A stretch of 64,000 nt of DNA from Acidobacteriota bacterium (GCA_021804965.1 JAJZGG010000007.1:1-64000); one strand, 5' to 3'. Shown: positions 11,266-21,867, counted from the first letter of the stretch. Notes: a model not told the origin generated them from the sequence alone. Numbers and translations are program-made.

Positions 11266-11943
11266 CTAGAACTTGTAGAAAACGCCGACCATTGGCTCGT
11301 AGGACTGGGTGAAGACCTTGGTGGAGGCAAAGGAGCTGGTGAGCGCCGGGGCCCGGTGCATGAGGCCGCGATACTGGAAGCGGACGCCGATGTGCTTGCG
11401 AACGGCCCAGTCTGCCCCGAAGCCGTAGACAAAGGCCGGCGAGGTGGCGCTGCTGGTGGGCGCCGGGGTGCTGGTGAAGGCCGGATTGTCGAGAAGCGTG
11501 TAGGAGTAGAGCGTGCCCTTGGAGGGTGAGTCCATGACGATGCCTGCGCCGGCCAGGGCGAAGGTGTGCACGCGCTTGATCTTGAGGCTGAGGACCCAGT
11601 CGCCGGTGATCTGGTTGGCGGCCGAGGAGACGCTGGCCGCGTAGGGCGCGAGCGGACAGCTGGCACCGGCGCAGGAGATGGGGTTGCTGTACTCCTGGTT
11701 GTCGCGGTTGTAGCCGTAGGTGACCTCGTAGCCGATGAGCGGGCTGGAGATGCGGCGGACTTCCAGCATGGCGCCGAAGGAGTTGGCCGGAATCTGGGCC
11801 AGGCCGCTGCTGAGGTTGGATGTGGTGTTGAGCCAGCCGTAACCGTTGAGGGCGACACTGGTTTCCGCAGCGCGGGCGGTACAGAATGAGGCGGTCGCAA
11901 GCAGTGCGGCGACCAGAAGGTTTCCCACAGTTTTCCGTGACAT
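11266..11943 (-). CDS. Outer-membrane beta-barrel protein
   Basis: Signal peptide MSRKTVGNLLVAALLATASFCTARA; alternating strands; C-terminal aromatic ...PMVGVFYKF. Confidence 0.7.
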   Translation of the reverse strand: MSRKTVGNLLVAALLATASFCTARAAETSVALNGYGWLNTTSNLSSGLAQIPANSFGAMLEVRRISSPLIGYEVTYGYNRDNQEYSNPISCAGASCPLAPYAASVSSAANQITGDWVLSLKIKRVHTFALAGAGIVMDSPSKGTLYSYTLLDNPAFTSTPAPTSSATSPAFVYGFGADWAVRKHIGVRFQYRGLMHRAPALTSSFASTKVFTQSYEPMVGVFYKF

Positions 11944-12109
11944 CCAGCAACTCTCCGAAGAAGGATACTCGTCCTGATTGGGATGATGGGACGCTGATGA
12001 AGGTTGGACGTATCCCAGCAGCAAGGATAGCATCCGACGCCGGGCGCGCGGATGGCATCGAGCGTCAGTACAAGGCCGGAGAAGAGAATCCCCAAAGTGC
12101 TTCCGGGCC

Positions 12110-12799
12110 CTAGAAGCGGAAGTAGGCACCGATCATCGGCTCGGCGGTGTTCATGAATGCCTTGGAGGAGCCAAGCGCGTTGGTAAGCTGAGCTGCTTTG
12201 GAGACGTTGCCGCGGTACTGGAAGCGCAGGCCGATGTGCGGCAGCAGACCCCAGTCGAAGCCTGCGCCATAGACAAAGACCGGCTTGAAGGCGTTGGAGG
12301 TCGTGAACAGTGGAATTGTCGGAGGTCCAAACGAAGAGGACATGCTGAAGGTACTGTATCCGCCAGTTGGAACGTCCACGAGAAGTCCAGCACCTGCCAG
12401 CGCGAAGGGGCGCAGATTCAGGGCCTTGACGGAGACGACCCAGTCGCCGGTGAACTCGTGGGCATTGGCCGAGGCGGTGGCCGAAGGTGCGCAGTTGCTA
12501 GGCGGAATATTGGAGGGGCAGCCGTATGTATTGACGTAGTTCTGGTTGGCGCGGTTGAAGGAGTAGGTGGCTTCAAAGCCCATCCAGGGATGGACGATGT
12601 GGCGCAGTTCGAGCATGGCTCCGGCGGCGTTGGCCTGCCGCTGATAGGTGTAATTGCCGGTGGTGCTGTTGGTGAAGGTGCCGAAGATGCTGAGTGCGGC
12701 GTCGGTCTGCGAGGCGGCGCGGGCGGGAAGCGTCAGCAACAGGACGAGCAGCAGCAAAAGTGGAGTACGCGGCAGAGGGGTACGCGGGGGGATGGGCAT
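12110..12799 (-). CDS. Outer-membrane beta-barrel protein, paralogue of the neighbouring gene
   Basis: Shared pattern: TGDWVVSVK..., FALAGAG, VFVYGAGFDWGLLPHIGLRFQYRG, ...PMIGAYFRF. Confidence 0.7.
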   Translation of the reverse strand: MPIPPRTPLPRTPLLLLLVLLLTLPARAASQTDAALSIFGTFTNSTTGNYTYQRQANAAGAMLELRHIVHPWMGFEATYSFNRANQNYVNTYGCPSNIPPSNCAPSATASANAHEFTGDWVVSVKALNLRPFALAGAGLLVDVPTGGYSTFSMSSSFGPPTIPLFTTSNAFKPVFVYGAGFDWGLLPHIGLRFQYRGNVSKAAQLTNALGSSKAFMNTAEPMIGAYFRF

Positions 12800-12962
12800 G
12801 AAGTTGCTCCTGCAGGGAGAGTGGACTGCGGCTGCGAGCGGCGGATGCTATGCCAGCGTAGACGCGGCGCGGGGGGAAATGGATGCATGCGGCGGGGGAA
12901 TTTGTGCGGGGAGCGACGGGCGGCTGGTCATGGCGCTGATTCGGCTCAGTTGACGAGCAGGC

Positions 12963-15900
12963 TTAGTTGACGAGCAGGGTGACGTTGACGGAGTGGGAGA
13001 TGCCGAGGGTGCTGGCGACGACGTTCACGGTGTAGGTGCCCTGCTGTGCGTTGCCCGAGGTGCGGACCTGGCTGCTGGAGCCGCTGGCGGCAGCGCAGCC
13101 AGACAGATTCAGGGTGAGCCCGACCGTGGCGAGGACGAGCAGCATGGCCAGCAGGCGGAGCCTGCGGCGACCCACCCAGGGCAGCAGAAGCAGCCCGGCA
13201 AGGAAGACTCCGGCGACGCGCGAGCCCGGCGGCAGGGCGGCGCTGGTGTGACTGGGACTGGTCTGCCCGGAACTGGTCTGATCGGGACTGGTCTGGCCGG
13301 AACCGGAGTTGCGGACACCGGGCGTTCCCGCGACCGGGGCTGCGGTGGAGATGGCCAGGGCGAACTGTACCTGCGAGCCGATGGGCAGGGCCGTCGGTGC
13401 GGAGGGATTGAAGAGGCAGAGCATGCCGGGCGGGGCGTTGGGACAGGTGAGGGTGAAGTTGCCGGAGGTGGCACCGAGAGCCTGGAGGGTGAGGGTGAAA
13501 TTGGCGGTCTGGCCCTGGACGACGCTGGCGCTGAGGGTCTGCCCGCTGAGGGTGAAGTCGAAGCCGGTGCCGGTGAGGGTGAGGCTGACGGGGCCGTTGG
13601 CGCTGGTGAGGGTCAGCGAGCCGTTGAGCACACCGGAGGCCGTGGGAGTGAAGCCGATCTGCAGGGTGCAGGTGGCTCCGGTGGCCAGCGAGACGGGCCG
13701 GCTGGAGGTGCCGCAGGTGCTGGAGGCAAGGAAGAAGCCGAGGGACTGGCTGGCCTGCGGCAGCGTGGCATAGACGCCGGTCAGCGTGCCGGAGGTGCCC
13801 GCGTTGGAGAGGGTGACGGTTTGCTGCTGGGCGGCCAGTCCGACGGAGGTGACCGGGAAGCTGAGTACCAGCTGCGGGGAGACGGCCAGCGTGGGCGGCA
13901 GGTTGACGATTCCGCTGAGGGCAACGGAAACGGCGGAGACGCCGGGCTGGCCGGGGGCGCTGGCCGTGAAGCTGCCGGTCTGGGTGGCTCCGGAGCTGCC
14001 GTTGGTGGGGGCATAACGCAGGGATGCGGTGCAGCTGGCCGAGGCAGCCAGCGTGGCGGTGCAGGTGGTGGAGGCGATCTGGAAGGGACCACTGACGCTG
14101 AGCGAGAGATTGGGGATGGAGGACTGGCCGGTGTTGGTGAGCGTGATTGCCTGCGCTGGGCTGGTCTGGTGGACGAAGGTGGCCGGGAAGCTGAGCGATG
14201 GCGGCGCGACGGCGAGCTGGGCCGGAGCCAGAGATGTGCCGAGGAGCAGGGCGCTGCCCTGTGCCACGCCGCTTGTGGTGGTGGATGCGGTGAGTGTGCC
14301 CTGGCGTCCACCGAGGACGGTGGGCTGGAAGACCAGTTGCACGGTGCAGCTGCCCTGGGCGATGAGCTGGCTGGGACAACTGGTCTGGAGAATGGAGAAA
14401 TCACCGCTGGCGGCCAGCGTGAGTCCGCTGACGGGGCTGGCACCGGGGTTGGAGACGACGACGGTGATGGGGGCGCTGGTGGCTCCCAGGGTGGTGTTGG
14501 GGAAGCTGACCGGATTGGGCGAGATGGCCAGCGAGCCGCCGGGAAGGCCGGTTCCGGTGAGCTGCACGGTGAGCGGGCCGACGCCGAGGGAGGTGGTGGT
14601 GACCGAGAGCGATCCGGTGAGCGATCCGGTGGTGGTAGGCGCGAAGCTGACCTGTGCGGTGCAGCTGGCTCCGGCGGCAAGCTGGAGTCCGCAGGTGCCG
14701 GATTGCACGAGGAAGGGCGGCGCGGCGAGCAGCGTGAGTCCGGTGACGGGGGCGGTGCCGGAGTTGGTGAGGGTGACGGGCATGGGAACGGAAGTGGTGC
14801 CGATGCCGGTGGAGGGAAAGACGATGGCGGCGGTGTTGGCGGCCAGTGCGGCGGAGGGCAGTGCGGTGCCGCTGAGGGCGATGGAGACCGGGATGTTGTT
14901 CTGGGAGGCGGTGAGTGTGGCCGAACCCTGGCGGCTGCCGGGCTGGGTGGGGGAAAAGACGAGGTACAGGGTGCAGTTGTCGCCGGCGGCAATCTGGCTG
15001 CCGCAGGTGCTGGTGGAGAGCGCGAAATCCCCGACGATGACCGGCTGGGGCAGGGTGAGCGCGGTGGGTCCGGTGTTGAAGACGGTGACGGCCTGAGCGA
15101 CCGAGGGCTGACCGATGGTCTGGGTGCCGAAGACGAGGAAGCTGGGACTGACCTCCAAGGCTCCGGGAGCCAGTCCGTTGCCGGTAAGGGTGGTTTGCAG
15201 GGGGTTGACGCCGACGCTGGTGGAGGTGATGGAGAGCGATCCGGTGGAGTTGCCCGCGGTGGTGGGGGTGTAGGCGACGGTGACGGTGCAGAAGGCGGCC
15301 GGAGCCAGGCTGGTGCCGCATCCGTTGCCGGTCAGCGTGAAGGGTCCGGTGGCAGCCAGATTGAGGCCGTTGAGGGGCGCGGCACCGGCGTTGGTGACGG
15401 TGAGCTGCTGCGCGCCGGAGGTGGTGCCGACCAGAACGCTGCCGAAGCCGAGCGTGGGTGCGCTGGTCTGGAGCTGGCCAACGGCCAGCCCGTTGCCGCT
15501 GAGGGGAATGGAGACGGGCGTGAAGCCGGGCGTGATGCTGGAGACGGTGAGCGTGCCGGATTGGGTGCCAACGGCTGTGGGGGTGTAGACGATGGCTGCA
15601 TTGCAGCTTCCGGCGCCAAGCAATGTGGTCCCGCAGGTGGTGCGGCTGGGAATGAGTTGAAAGGGACCGGAGAGCGCAAGGGAAAACTGGTTGAGCGGCT
15701 GCTTGGTCAGTTCACTGAGGGTGATGATGGCCGGCGAGGACGGCGTGGCGACGAAGGTGGCCGGGAAGGTGACGCTGGACGGGGAGCTGGTGAAGTCGAT
15801 GAGCGAGGTGCCGATGCCGAGCAGGCTGACGGAGGCGGATGCGGGAATGGCGTTGGAGCTGGTGAAGGTGAGTGTGGCCGACTCCTGCCCGACAAGGCTT

Positions 15901-18900
15901 GGGGTGAAGGTTCCCTGATAGGTGCAGGTCTGCCCCGGCACAACCTGATGATTGCCGGTCAGAGGGCAGGAGGACTGGACAAAGGCAAAATCCGCCGCAT
16001 TCAGTCCGCTCAGGGTAAACGTTGGAGGATTCATCGGCACCTGGCCGGAGTTGGTGATCGTCACGATATAGGGACCACTGGTGTAGTTGACCTTCAGCAA
16101 TCCGAAGTTCAAAGTCGCCGGACTCGGCAGCATCGACGGCGGGGCCAGACCCGTGCCGGTGAGCGCGATGGTTGCCGGCGTTACGCCGGGAGCCGGTGAA
16201 GAGATGGTCAGTGTGGCATTCTGAGCGCCTGTCGATTGCGGATCGAAGACCAGTTTGAGTTCGCAGGTCGCACCCGCAGCAACGGAAGCTCCGCAGGAGT
16301 TGCCGGCGATCTGAAAGCTGGCCGCGCCGGGTCCGGAGAATGTTGGTGTGGCGTTCAGCAAGGGCGATCCGCCGGTGTTACTGAGCGTAACGCTCAATGG
16401 GCCGATTGTGAAATTCACCTGCTGATGGCCGAAATTGAGCGAGGAACTCGACAGTGTAATCACCGGCCTCGCCAGACCGGTGCCGTTGAGTGCGATGCTT
16501 TGCGAGCGGAGCGCATCGCTGACGGTGAGCGAGCCGTGGGCGGTGCCGATTGCAGTGGGCGAATAGGTGATGCTGAAGGTGCAGCTGGAGCCTGCCGCCA
16601 GCGCGCCGCCGCAGGTGCTGGCAACGGCAAAGGGTCCGCTGACCGAGGTGCCGAGCGAGGAGAGCGGCTGTCCGCCGGAGTTGGTGAGGGTGACGGTGAG
16701 CGGAGCCGAGGTTTGCTGGATGACGGTGCCGGGAAAGTTGACGCTGGTGGCAGACAGAGTGTCGGTGGCAGGGGCGATGCCGGTGCCGGTCAGCGGTGCG
16801 GTCTGGGTTCCGGCGCTGTCCACCAGGGTCAGGGTGCCGGATGCGGCTCCGGTGGTGGTGGGCGAGAAGGTGATGGAGATGGCGCAGGCATTGCTGGAAG
16901 GCAGCGAGCTGCCGCAGCCGTTGGAGCTGATCTGAAAGGGTCCGGTGACGGTGGCCGAGGTGAGCGTAAGGGTGTTGCCGCCGGTGTTTTCGATGGAGAT
17001 GGCCTGTGCCGATGCGGTGGTGCCGGTCTGCTGCGGCGAGAAGGCCAGCGTGGAGGGCTGCAGGGTGACGGCAGCCGGAGCGACGGCAGTGCCGGTGAGT
17101 GCGGCCTGGAGCTGGCCGCCGGCGACGTTGGCAAAGACGGTGAGCGAGGCGGTGCGGGTGCCCTGCTGGCTGGGGGCAAAGTCGACCTGGATGGTGCAGG
17201 TGGATCCGGAGGGGATGGTCTGGCCGGAGCAGGTGTCGGATTCGGAGAAGTCGCCGGGGTTGGTGCCGGAGAGGCTGACGGAACTGGGGGTGAGCGGCAG
17301 GGAGCCGGTGTTGGAGACGGTGATGGTCTGGGTGGGGCTGGTGGCGCCGACGCTGGTGGAGGCAAAGGTGAGCGTGGACGGAGCCAGCGAGGCAGTGGCC
17401 ACCGAGGCGGAGGTGACGGCCAGCGGAATCTGCCAGATGCCGCGGCCATAGGTGGCGGCGGTGAGCGTGGGCGTGGCGGCTCCGAGTGGGGTGGCAAGCA
17501 GCTGGGTGATGGGAGCCAGCGGCAGCCCGGAGCCGTAAAACGCAAAGCAGGAGGCGGTGGCGCAGGTGCTGACCTGATGGGTCAGGTAGACGCCGGTGTC
17601 CAGCGCGACGTAGAGGGTGTTGGCATCCTGCGGATCGACGACGATGGAGTTGGCCGGAGCCGGTGGCAGGTTGGAGGCGATGGCGGTCCAGCTTTGTCCT
17701 CCGTTGGTGGAGCGGTAGAGCTGGGGTGAGCCCTGTGCGCCGGAGGAAAAGCCTTCGATGGCGACGTAGACGGTCTGGCCGGTGGTGTCATGCGGGTCAA
17801 TGGTGATGCCGGCGACGTCGTAGCCGAAGGGATTGAAGCCGTAGGGGGAGTTGGTGACCGGGCTGAGGGCGAGATCGGTCCAGCCGGTGATGGAGCCGGT
17901 GGATGGCTGGAAGACGGTGGTGAAGAGATGGCCGGGAACGGAGCTGGTGCCGCCGGTCATGCCGACGTAGAGGGTTTCCGAACCGTTGGCGTTGGCGTGG
18001 ACGGCCAGCGAGCGGATGAGGGCGTTGCTGACGCAGGCCGAGTCGGGCAGGCCGTCGAGCGGGCCGCTGAGCGCGCTGGCCGCCGACCAGTTGCTGCCGT
18101 TGCCGGCTCCGCGCCAGATGCGGCAGGTGGCGACGAGCAGCTGCGAGGGATCGAGGGCATCCTGGACGAAGGCTGCGGGGAAGTTCATGGCCAGCCCGTC
18201 GTTGTTGACCTGCGATTCGCTGATGACGGGTGAGTTGCCCCAGGCGCTGCCGGAGCAGAGGCTGGTGGAGGTGCAGTGATAGATGGCGACGCCGGCGGCA
18301 AGGTTCGCGTACCAGTTGTTGACGGTGGAGGTGGGGTCGATGAGCACCGGACCACCTTCACCGCTGAGCAGCTGGGGCCAGACGGTGGGCGAGGGCGCAG
18401 TGTTGACGATGCCGGCCGAGCCGGTGCCGGCGACACCGGCCAGCAGGGTGTCGGGCGTGGCCGGACTCTGGGCCAGTGCGGGGATCTCGGCCAGCGGGCC
18501 GAGAGCGGCGTTGAGGTTGGCGAAGTGCGAGGCGTCGGTGGAGTTGCAGGCGCTGCCGGTCTCGGCAACGGCGTCGATGGAGCGCCAGAGGCCGCTGTCA
18601 TTGCCGACGAAGACGAGCAGCGGATTGGCGGTGTTCCAGGCGAAGGCATGCTGATAGGCCCCGACGCCGGAGCTGCCGCAGGTGGTGGCGTTGGTGGTGT
18701 TGCGCCACTGGCAACTGTTGGCCAGCGAGCAGCGGAAGAGATCGACGCCGCCGGCAAAGAGAAGCGTGTCCTGATTGGAGGGGACGGCATCGAGGGTGAG
18801 GTTGTAGTCGCCACTGGGGATGGTGGCGCTGCCGCCGGTGGTGGAGGTTTCGAGCGCCGCGGTGTTCCACTGCGTGGGGAACTGAAAGGGCTGGGTGGAA

Positions 18901-20255
18901 CAGATGCCGCCGGAGAGCGCGCAGGGATCCTGCCAGATGCCCTGGTCCTGCAGGTTGACATCGACGGTCCAGGTGAAGGTGTCGCCGGTCTGGGGATTGA
19001 CGGCGATGGCACCGCGAAAGATGGGGCAACCGGTGGCTCCGGGAAAGCCGGATTGCGAGGGGCAGTGGATACTGGTGAGTCCGGCACCGGGCTGGTTGGA
19101 CAGGCGCGACCAGTGGATGCCGTCGCTGGACTGGTAGTAGCCGTGGTAGCGAATGGCGGCCAGAAACAGATGGCGCTGCGGGTTCCAGACGACGGCGGTG
19201 GCCGGGTTGCCGTCGGGCGGGCTGAGGGCATCGGCCGGGCCCTGAATGTCCTGGCCGTTGGGGTCGGTGACGGTGGCCATGTGCCAGGTGGCCCCGCTGT
19301 CGGTGGAGTAAAAGAGTCCGGTGTAGCTGGCCGGGCTGCCCTGCAGTCCGTTGACCTGTCCGCTTTCATAGGCATGGCTGACGGCGGCGACGACCAGCAG
19401 GGGATTGGTGCTGCTCCAGGCAAAGCCGGCAAAGCCCTCACCGACGAAGGAGACGTCCTTGCCGGCCAGCCCGGATTCGAGGTCGCTGGTCTGGGCGATG
19501 AGCGACCAGGTGCTGCCGTTGTCGGTGGAGCGAAGCAGTCCGGCCCCATAATAGCTGTCGAGAGCGTCGTTGGGATCGCCGAGCCCGGCGAGCAGGACAC
19601 CGGTGGCCCCGGGCTGAAAGCTGATGGCACCGACGCTGAGGCTGGCCTCTGCGGCAGTGGCCAGGGCGGGAATGTTGTCGGTCATCGGGGTGAAGGGAAC
19701 GGTGGTGCTGGCCTGGGAAAGATTGGTCTGCCAGAGTCCGCCGCCGGTGGTGCCGACGAGCAGGTGGTTGCCGGTTGCGTCGGAGGGGTCAATGGCAAGC
19801 GCCGTGATGCGGCCGGAGATGAGCCCGTAGTTGGGGGTGTCGATGGCCTGCGGACCGATGGGGTTCCAGGCGGGGTTGGATGGGCTTCCGCTGGCGCGCG
19901 GGCGCAGCAGCGGTGCTGCCAGGCGGGCCGGCGCGGAGCCCGGATGCAGGCGCTGCGGCCAGCCGCGACGGGCAAGAAACTGCTCGGCGGCGCGCTGCTG
20001 CGGGGCGAGGTTTCGCGGTGCGAGCGTGGTGGTTGCAAGCGGCGAGGTGGATACAAGCGGCGAGGTGTTTGCCTGCGCAGAGCTGGTCTGTGCGGTGGCC
20101 GGGGTGAGCGGCGCGGCCAGCAGGCACAGGATTGCGGCAAGGGCCGGATGGCCGCGTCGTTGCCTCAGGTCCTGTGGCCGTCTATGCCGCAGCATGCGCT
20201 GTCTCCAAGGGAGAACGGTCGCAGCCTGGGGTGGAAGTGCATCCTGTGTATCCAT
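12963..20255 (-). CDS. Giant secreted protein: N-terminal BNR/sialidase-type propeller region plus about 12 choice-of-anchor-D (HYDIN/ASPM-like) repeats and a C-terminal TM region
   Basis: 2430 aa; repeating units of about 100 aa: ...LxFgxxxvGttSxaqxvTvtNtGxxPL...GPF...TCGxxLaaGasCTxxvxFxPTxxGxxxGsLTv...LTGTG. Confidence 0.85.
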   Translation of the reverse strand: MDTQDALPPQAATVLPWRQRMLRHRRPQDLRQRRGHPALAAILCLLAAPLTPATAQTSSAQANTSPLVSTSPLATTTLAPRNLAPQQRAAEQFLARRGWPQRLHPGSAPARLAAPLLRPRASGSPSNPAWNPIGPQAIDTPNYGLISGRITALAIDPSDATGNHLLVGTTGGGLWQTNLSQASTTVPFTPMTDNIPALATAAEASLSVGAISFQPGATGVLLAGLGDPNDALDSYYGAGLLRSTDNGSTWSLIAQTSDLESGLAGKDVSFVGEGFAGFAWSSTNPLLVVAAVSHAYESGQVNGLQGSPASYTGLFYSTDSGATWHMATVTDPNGQDIQGPADALSPPDGNPATAVVWNPQRHLFLAAIRYHGYYQSSDGIHWSRLSNQPGAGLTSIHCPSQSGFPGATGCPIFRGAIAVNPQTGDTFTWTVDVNLQDQGIWQDPCALSGGICSTQPFQFPTQWNTAALETSTTGGSATIPSGDYNLTLDAVPSNQDTLLFAGGVDLFRCSLANSCQWRNTTNATTCGSSGVGAYQHAFAWNTANPLLVFVGNDSGLWRSIDAVAETGSACNSTDASHFANLNAALGPLAEIPALAQSPATPDTLLAGVAGTGSAGIVNTAPSPTVWPQLLSGEGGPVLIDPTSTVNNWYANLAAGVAIYHCTSTSLCSGSAWGNSPVISESQVNNDGLAMNFPAAFVQDALDPSQLLVATCRIWRGAGNGSNWSAASALSGPLDGLPDSACVSNALIRSLAVHANANGSETLYVGMTGGTSSVPGHLFTTVFQPSTGSITGWTDLALSPVTNSPYGFNPFGYDVAGITIDPHDTTGQTVYVAIEGFSSGAQGSPQLYRSTNGGQSWTAIASNLPPAPANSIVVDPQDANTLYVALDTGVYLTHQVSTCATASCFAFYGSGLPLAPITQLLATPLGAATPTLTAATYGRGIWQIPLAVTSASVATASLAPSTLTFASTSVGATSPTQTITVSNTGSLPLTPSSVSLSGTNPGDFSESDTCSGQTIPSGSTCTIQVDFAPSQQGTRTASLTVFANVAGGQLQAALTGTAVAPAAVTLQPSTLAFSPQQTGTTASAQAISIENTGGNTLTLTSATVTGPFQISSNGCGSSLPSSNACAISITFSPTTTGAASGTLTLVDSAGTQTAPLTGTGIAPATDTLSATSVNFPGTVIQQTSAPLTVTLTNSGGQPLSSLGTSVSGPFAVASTCGGALAAGSSCTFSITYSPTAIGTAHGSLTVSDALRSQSIALNGTGLARPVITLSSSSLNFGHQQVNFTIGPLSVTLSNTGGSPLLNATPTFSGPGAASFQIAGNSCGASVAAGATCELKLVFDPQSTGAQNATLTISSPAPGVTPATIALTGTGLAPPSMLPSPATLNFGLLKVNYTSGPYIVTITNSGQVPMNPPTFTLSGLNAADFAFVQSSCPLTGNHQVVPGQTCTYQGTFTPSLVGQESATLTFTSSNAIPASASVSLLGIGTSLIDFTSSPSSVTFPATFVATPSSPAIITLSELTKQPLNQFSLALSGPFQLIPSRTTCGTTLLGAGSCNAAIVYTPTAVGTQSGTLTVSSITPGFTPVSIPLSGNGLAVGQLQTSAPTLGFGSVLVGTTSGAQQLTVTNAGAAPLNGLNLAATGPFTLTGNGCGTSLAPAAFCTVTVAYTPTTAGNSTGSLSITSTSVGVNPLQTTLTGNGLAPGALEVSPSFLVFGTQTIGQPSVAQAVTVFNTGPTALTLPQPVIVGDFALSTSTCGSQIAAGDNCTLYLVFSPTQPGSRQGSATLTASQNNIPVSIALSGTALPSAALAANTAAIVFPSTGIGTTSVPMPVTLTNSGTAPVTGLTLLAAPPFLVQSGTCGLQLAAGASCTAQVSFAPTTTGSLTGSLSVTTTSLGVGPLTVQLTGTGLPGGSLAISPNPVSFPNTTLGATSAPITVVVSNPGASPVSGLTLAASGDFSILQTSCPSQLIAQGSCTVQLVFQPTVLGGRQGTLTASTTTSGVAQGSALLLGTSLAPAQLAVAPPSLSFPATFVHQTSPAQAITLTNTGQSSIPNLSLSVSGPFQIASTTCTATLAASASCTASLRYAPTNGSSGATQTGSFTASAPGQPGVSAVSVALSGIVNLPPTLAVSPQLVLSFPVTSVGLAAQQQTVTLSNAGTSGTLTGVYATLPQASQSLGFFLASSTCGTSSRPVSLATGATCTLQIGFTPTASGVLNGSLTLTSANGPVSLTLTGTGFDFTLSGQTLSASVVQGQTANFTLTLQALGATSGNFTLTCPNAPPGMLCLFNPSAPTALPIGSQVQFALAISTAAPVAGTPGVRNSGSGQTSPDQTSSGQTSPSHTSAALPPGSRVAGVFLAGLLLLPWVGRRRLRLLAMLLVLATVGLTLNLSGCAAASGSSSQVRTSGNAQQGTYTVNVVASTLGISHSVNVTLLVN

Positions 20256-20604
20256 GAAGAGCGTCTGCGGCCTGTACCTGAGCTTCGCGTCGGCTGGCGG
20301 AGGTTCCGGAAGCTAGACCGATGCGCGAGAGAATTCAGGGGCTCAGCCGCCTCGCGGAAACGCCGGTCTGTGAAGCTCGAAACGACTGCACCACCCTGTT
20401 TCCATGGAATGACAGAGAGGGCAGGGATATCGAGTGCCGGATGAGGATTTCCGTGAGACTCTTCCCAACTTCTAATGTGTGTTTCATTATAGAACTCAAA
20501 TTTTCCAAACGATGTATGAAAATCCTGCAGCCGGAGGGGGTGTGGTGCGGACTCCGATCCTGGGCTATGCTGAAGTCGAAGCGAGAGGAAAGGAAACCAA
20601 GCAC

Positions 20605-21816
20605 GTGGCTCTGGACCCATGGAAGAACGCGCGGATGAAGAAGGTGGTGGCCAGCCTGGAAGGCAACTGGCAGGCGGAGATGAGCGGTTACCACACCTAT
20701 CTGGCGCTGGCGGATCGGGAGACGGATGTGGTGCGGGCGCAGGTGCTGCGGCATCTGGCGCAGGCGGAGCTGGACCATGCGGCGCTGTGGGCCGGACGGC
20801 TGAAGGAGCTGGGCGCGCCGGAGCCCGTGTACACGGGAGGGCCGCAGGGCGAGGCGGATTCGCTGGCCAATCGCGCCGGAGGTCCGTTGATGGCGCTGCG
20901 GCGGCTGGAGATAGAGGAGAGCCGGGATATTGCGCGCTACGGCGGGCAGTTGAAGGATCTGGGCGATGAAGGATCGATTGCGATTCTGCAGCACGTGATT
21001 GAAGACGAGAAGGAGCACTATCGCGAGCTGGGTGGGCTGCTGCGCGGGCATGCGCCGGCCAGCACGGCGGATGGCAAGCCGATTGTGCATGCGCAGGGAC
21101 TGCTGGATGAGATGCTGGCGCGGCGCGATGAGGGCCGGTCGCAGGCGGGAAGCTGGATCGGGGATGCGATCTATGGCGTGAACGACGGGCTGGGTGCAAT
21201 CTTCGGCATTGTCTCCGGGGTGTCCGGTGCGACGGCCGGCAATGGGCACTATGTGCTGCTGGCCGGACTGGCGGGCATGATTGCCAGCGCGTTGTCGATG
21301 GGCTCGGGAGCGTATCTGGCGGCCAAGAGCGAGCGCGAGATTCATGAGGCGGAGGTGCATCGCGAGCGCGAGGCGGTGACGATGAATCCGAGCGAGGCGC
21401 GCGAGCTGCTGTCGCTCTACTACCAGGTGAAGGGACTGCCGCATGACGATGCCGAGCGCGTGGTGGAGCACCTGGCGCGCGATCCGGAGCAGCTGCTGAA
21501 GGCGCTGGTGGCCGAGCGGCTGGATACGGGCGAGGATGGGCTGAAGGTGCCGTGGGTTTCAGCCGTGTCAGGCACGATTTCAACGGCCATTGGAGCGACG
21601 ATTCCGATTGTGCCGTTCTTCTTTATGAGCGGGGTGCCGGCGGTGGTGGCTGCTGCGGTGGTTTCGCTGGTGGCCCACTTTGCGGTGGGCGCGGCCAAAA
21701 GCCTGATTACGGTGCGCTCGTGGTGGTCCAGCGGGCTGGAGATGACGGTGGTCGGCGCGGTGGAAGGCGCGGTGACCTACGGCATCGGCTTGTGGATGGG
21801 GCATCTGGGCGCGTAG
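20605..21816 (+). CDS. mbfA: Membrane-bound ferritin-like / VIT1-CCC1 iron exporter (MbfA/EVIT type)
   Basis: N-terminal ferritin-like ExxH helices (AQAELDHAALW, HVIEDEKEHYREL) fused to VIT1 (WIGDAIYGVNDGLGAIFGIVSG...). Start GTG uncertain. Confidence 0.85.
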   Translation: MALDPWKNARMKKVVASLEGNWQAEMSGYHTYLALADRETDVVRAQVLRHLAQAELDHAALWAGRLKELGAPEPVYTGGPQGEADSLANRAGGPLMALRRLEIEESRDIARYGGQLKDLGDEGSIAILQHVIEDEKEHYRELGGLLRGHAPASTADGKPIVHAQGLLDEMLARRDEGRSQAGSWIGDAIYGVNDGLGAIFGIVSGVSGATAGNGHYVLLAGLAGMIASALSMGSGAYLAAKSEREIHEAEVHREREAVTMNPSEARELLSLYYQVKGLPHDDAERVVEHLARDPEQLLKALVAERLDTGEDGLKVPWVSAVSGTISTAIGATIPIVPFFFMSGVPAVVAAAVVSLVAHFAVGAAKSLITVRSWWSSGLEMTVVGAVEGAVTYGIGLWMGHLGA

Positions 21817-21867
21817 CCGGGATGCTTGATTGGGATGCCCTGGCGAGGATGCTGCGCGCAAGTAGAA

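Noticed and set aside
12993-16199. 1068-aa plus-strand ORF opposite the giant repeat gene (also 18276..20444 + and 12946..14379 -)
   Set aside because: Gly/Glu/Arg- or His/Arg/Pro-rich low-complexity translations with no domain; antisense shadow of a high-GC repetitive gene.
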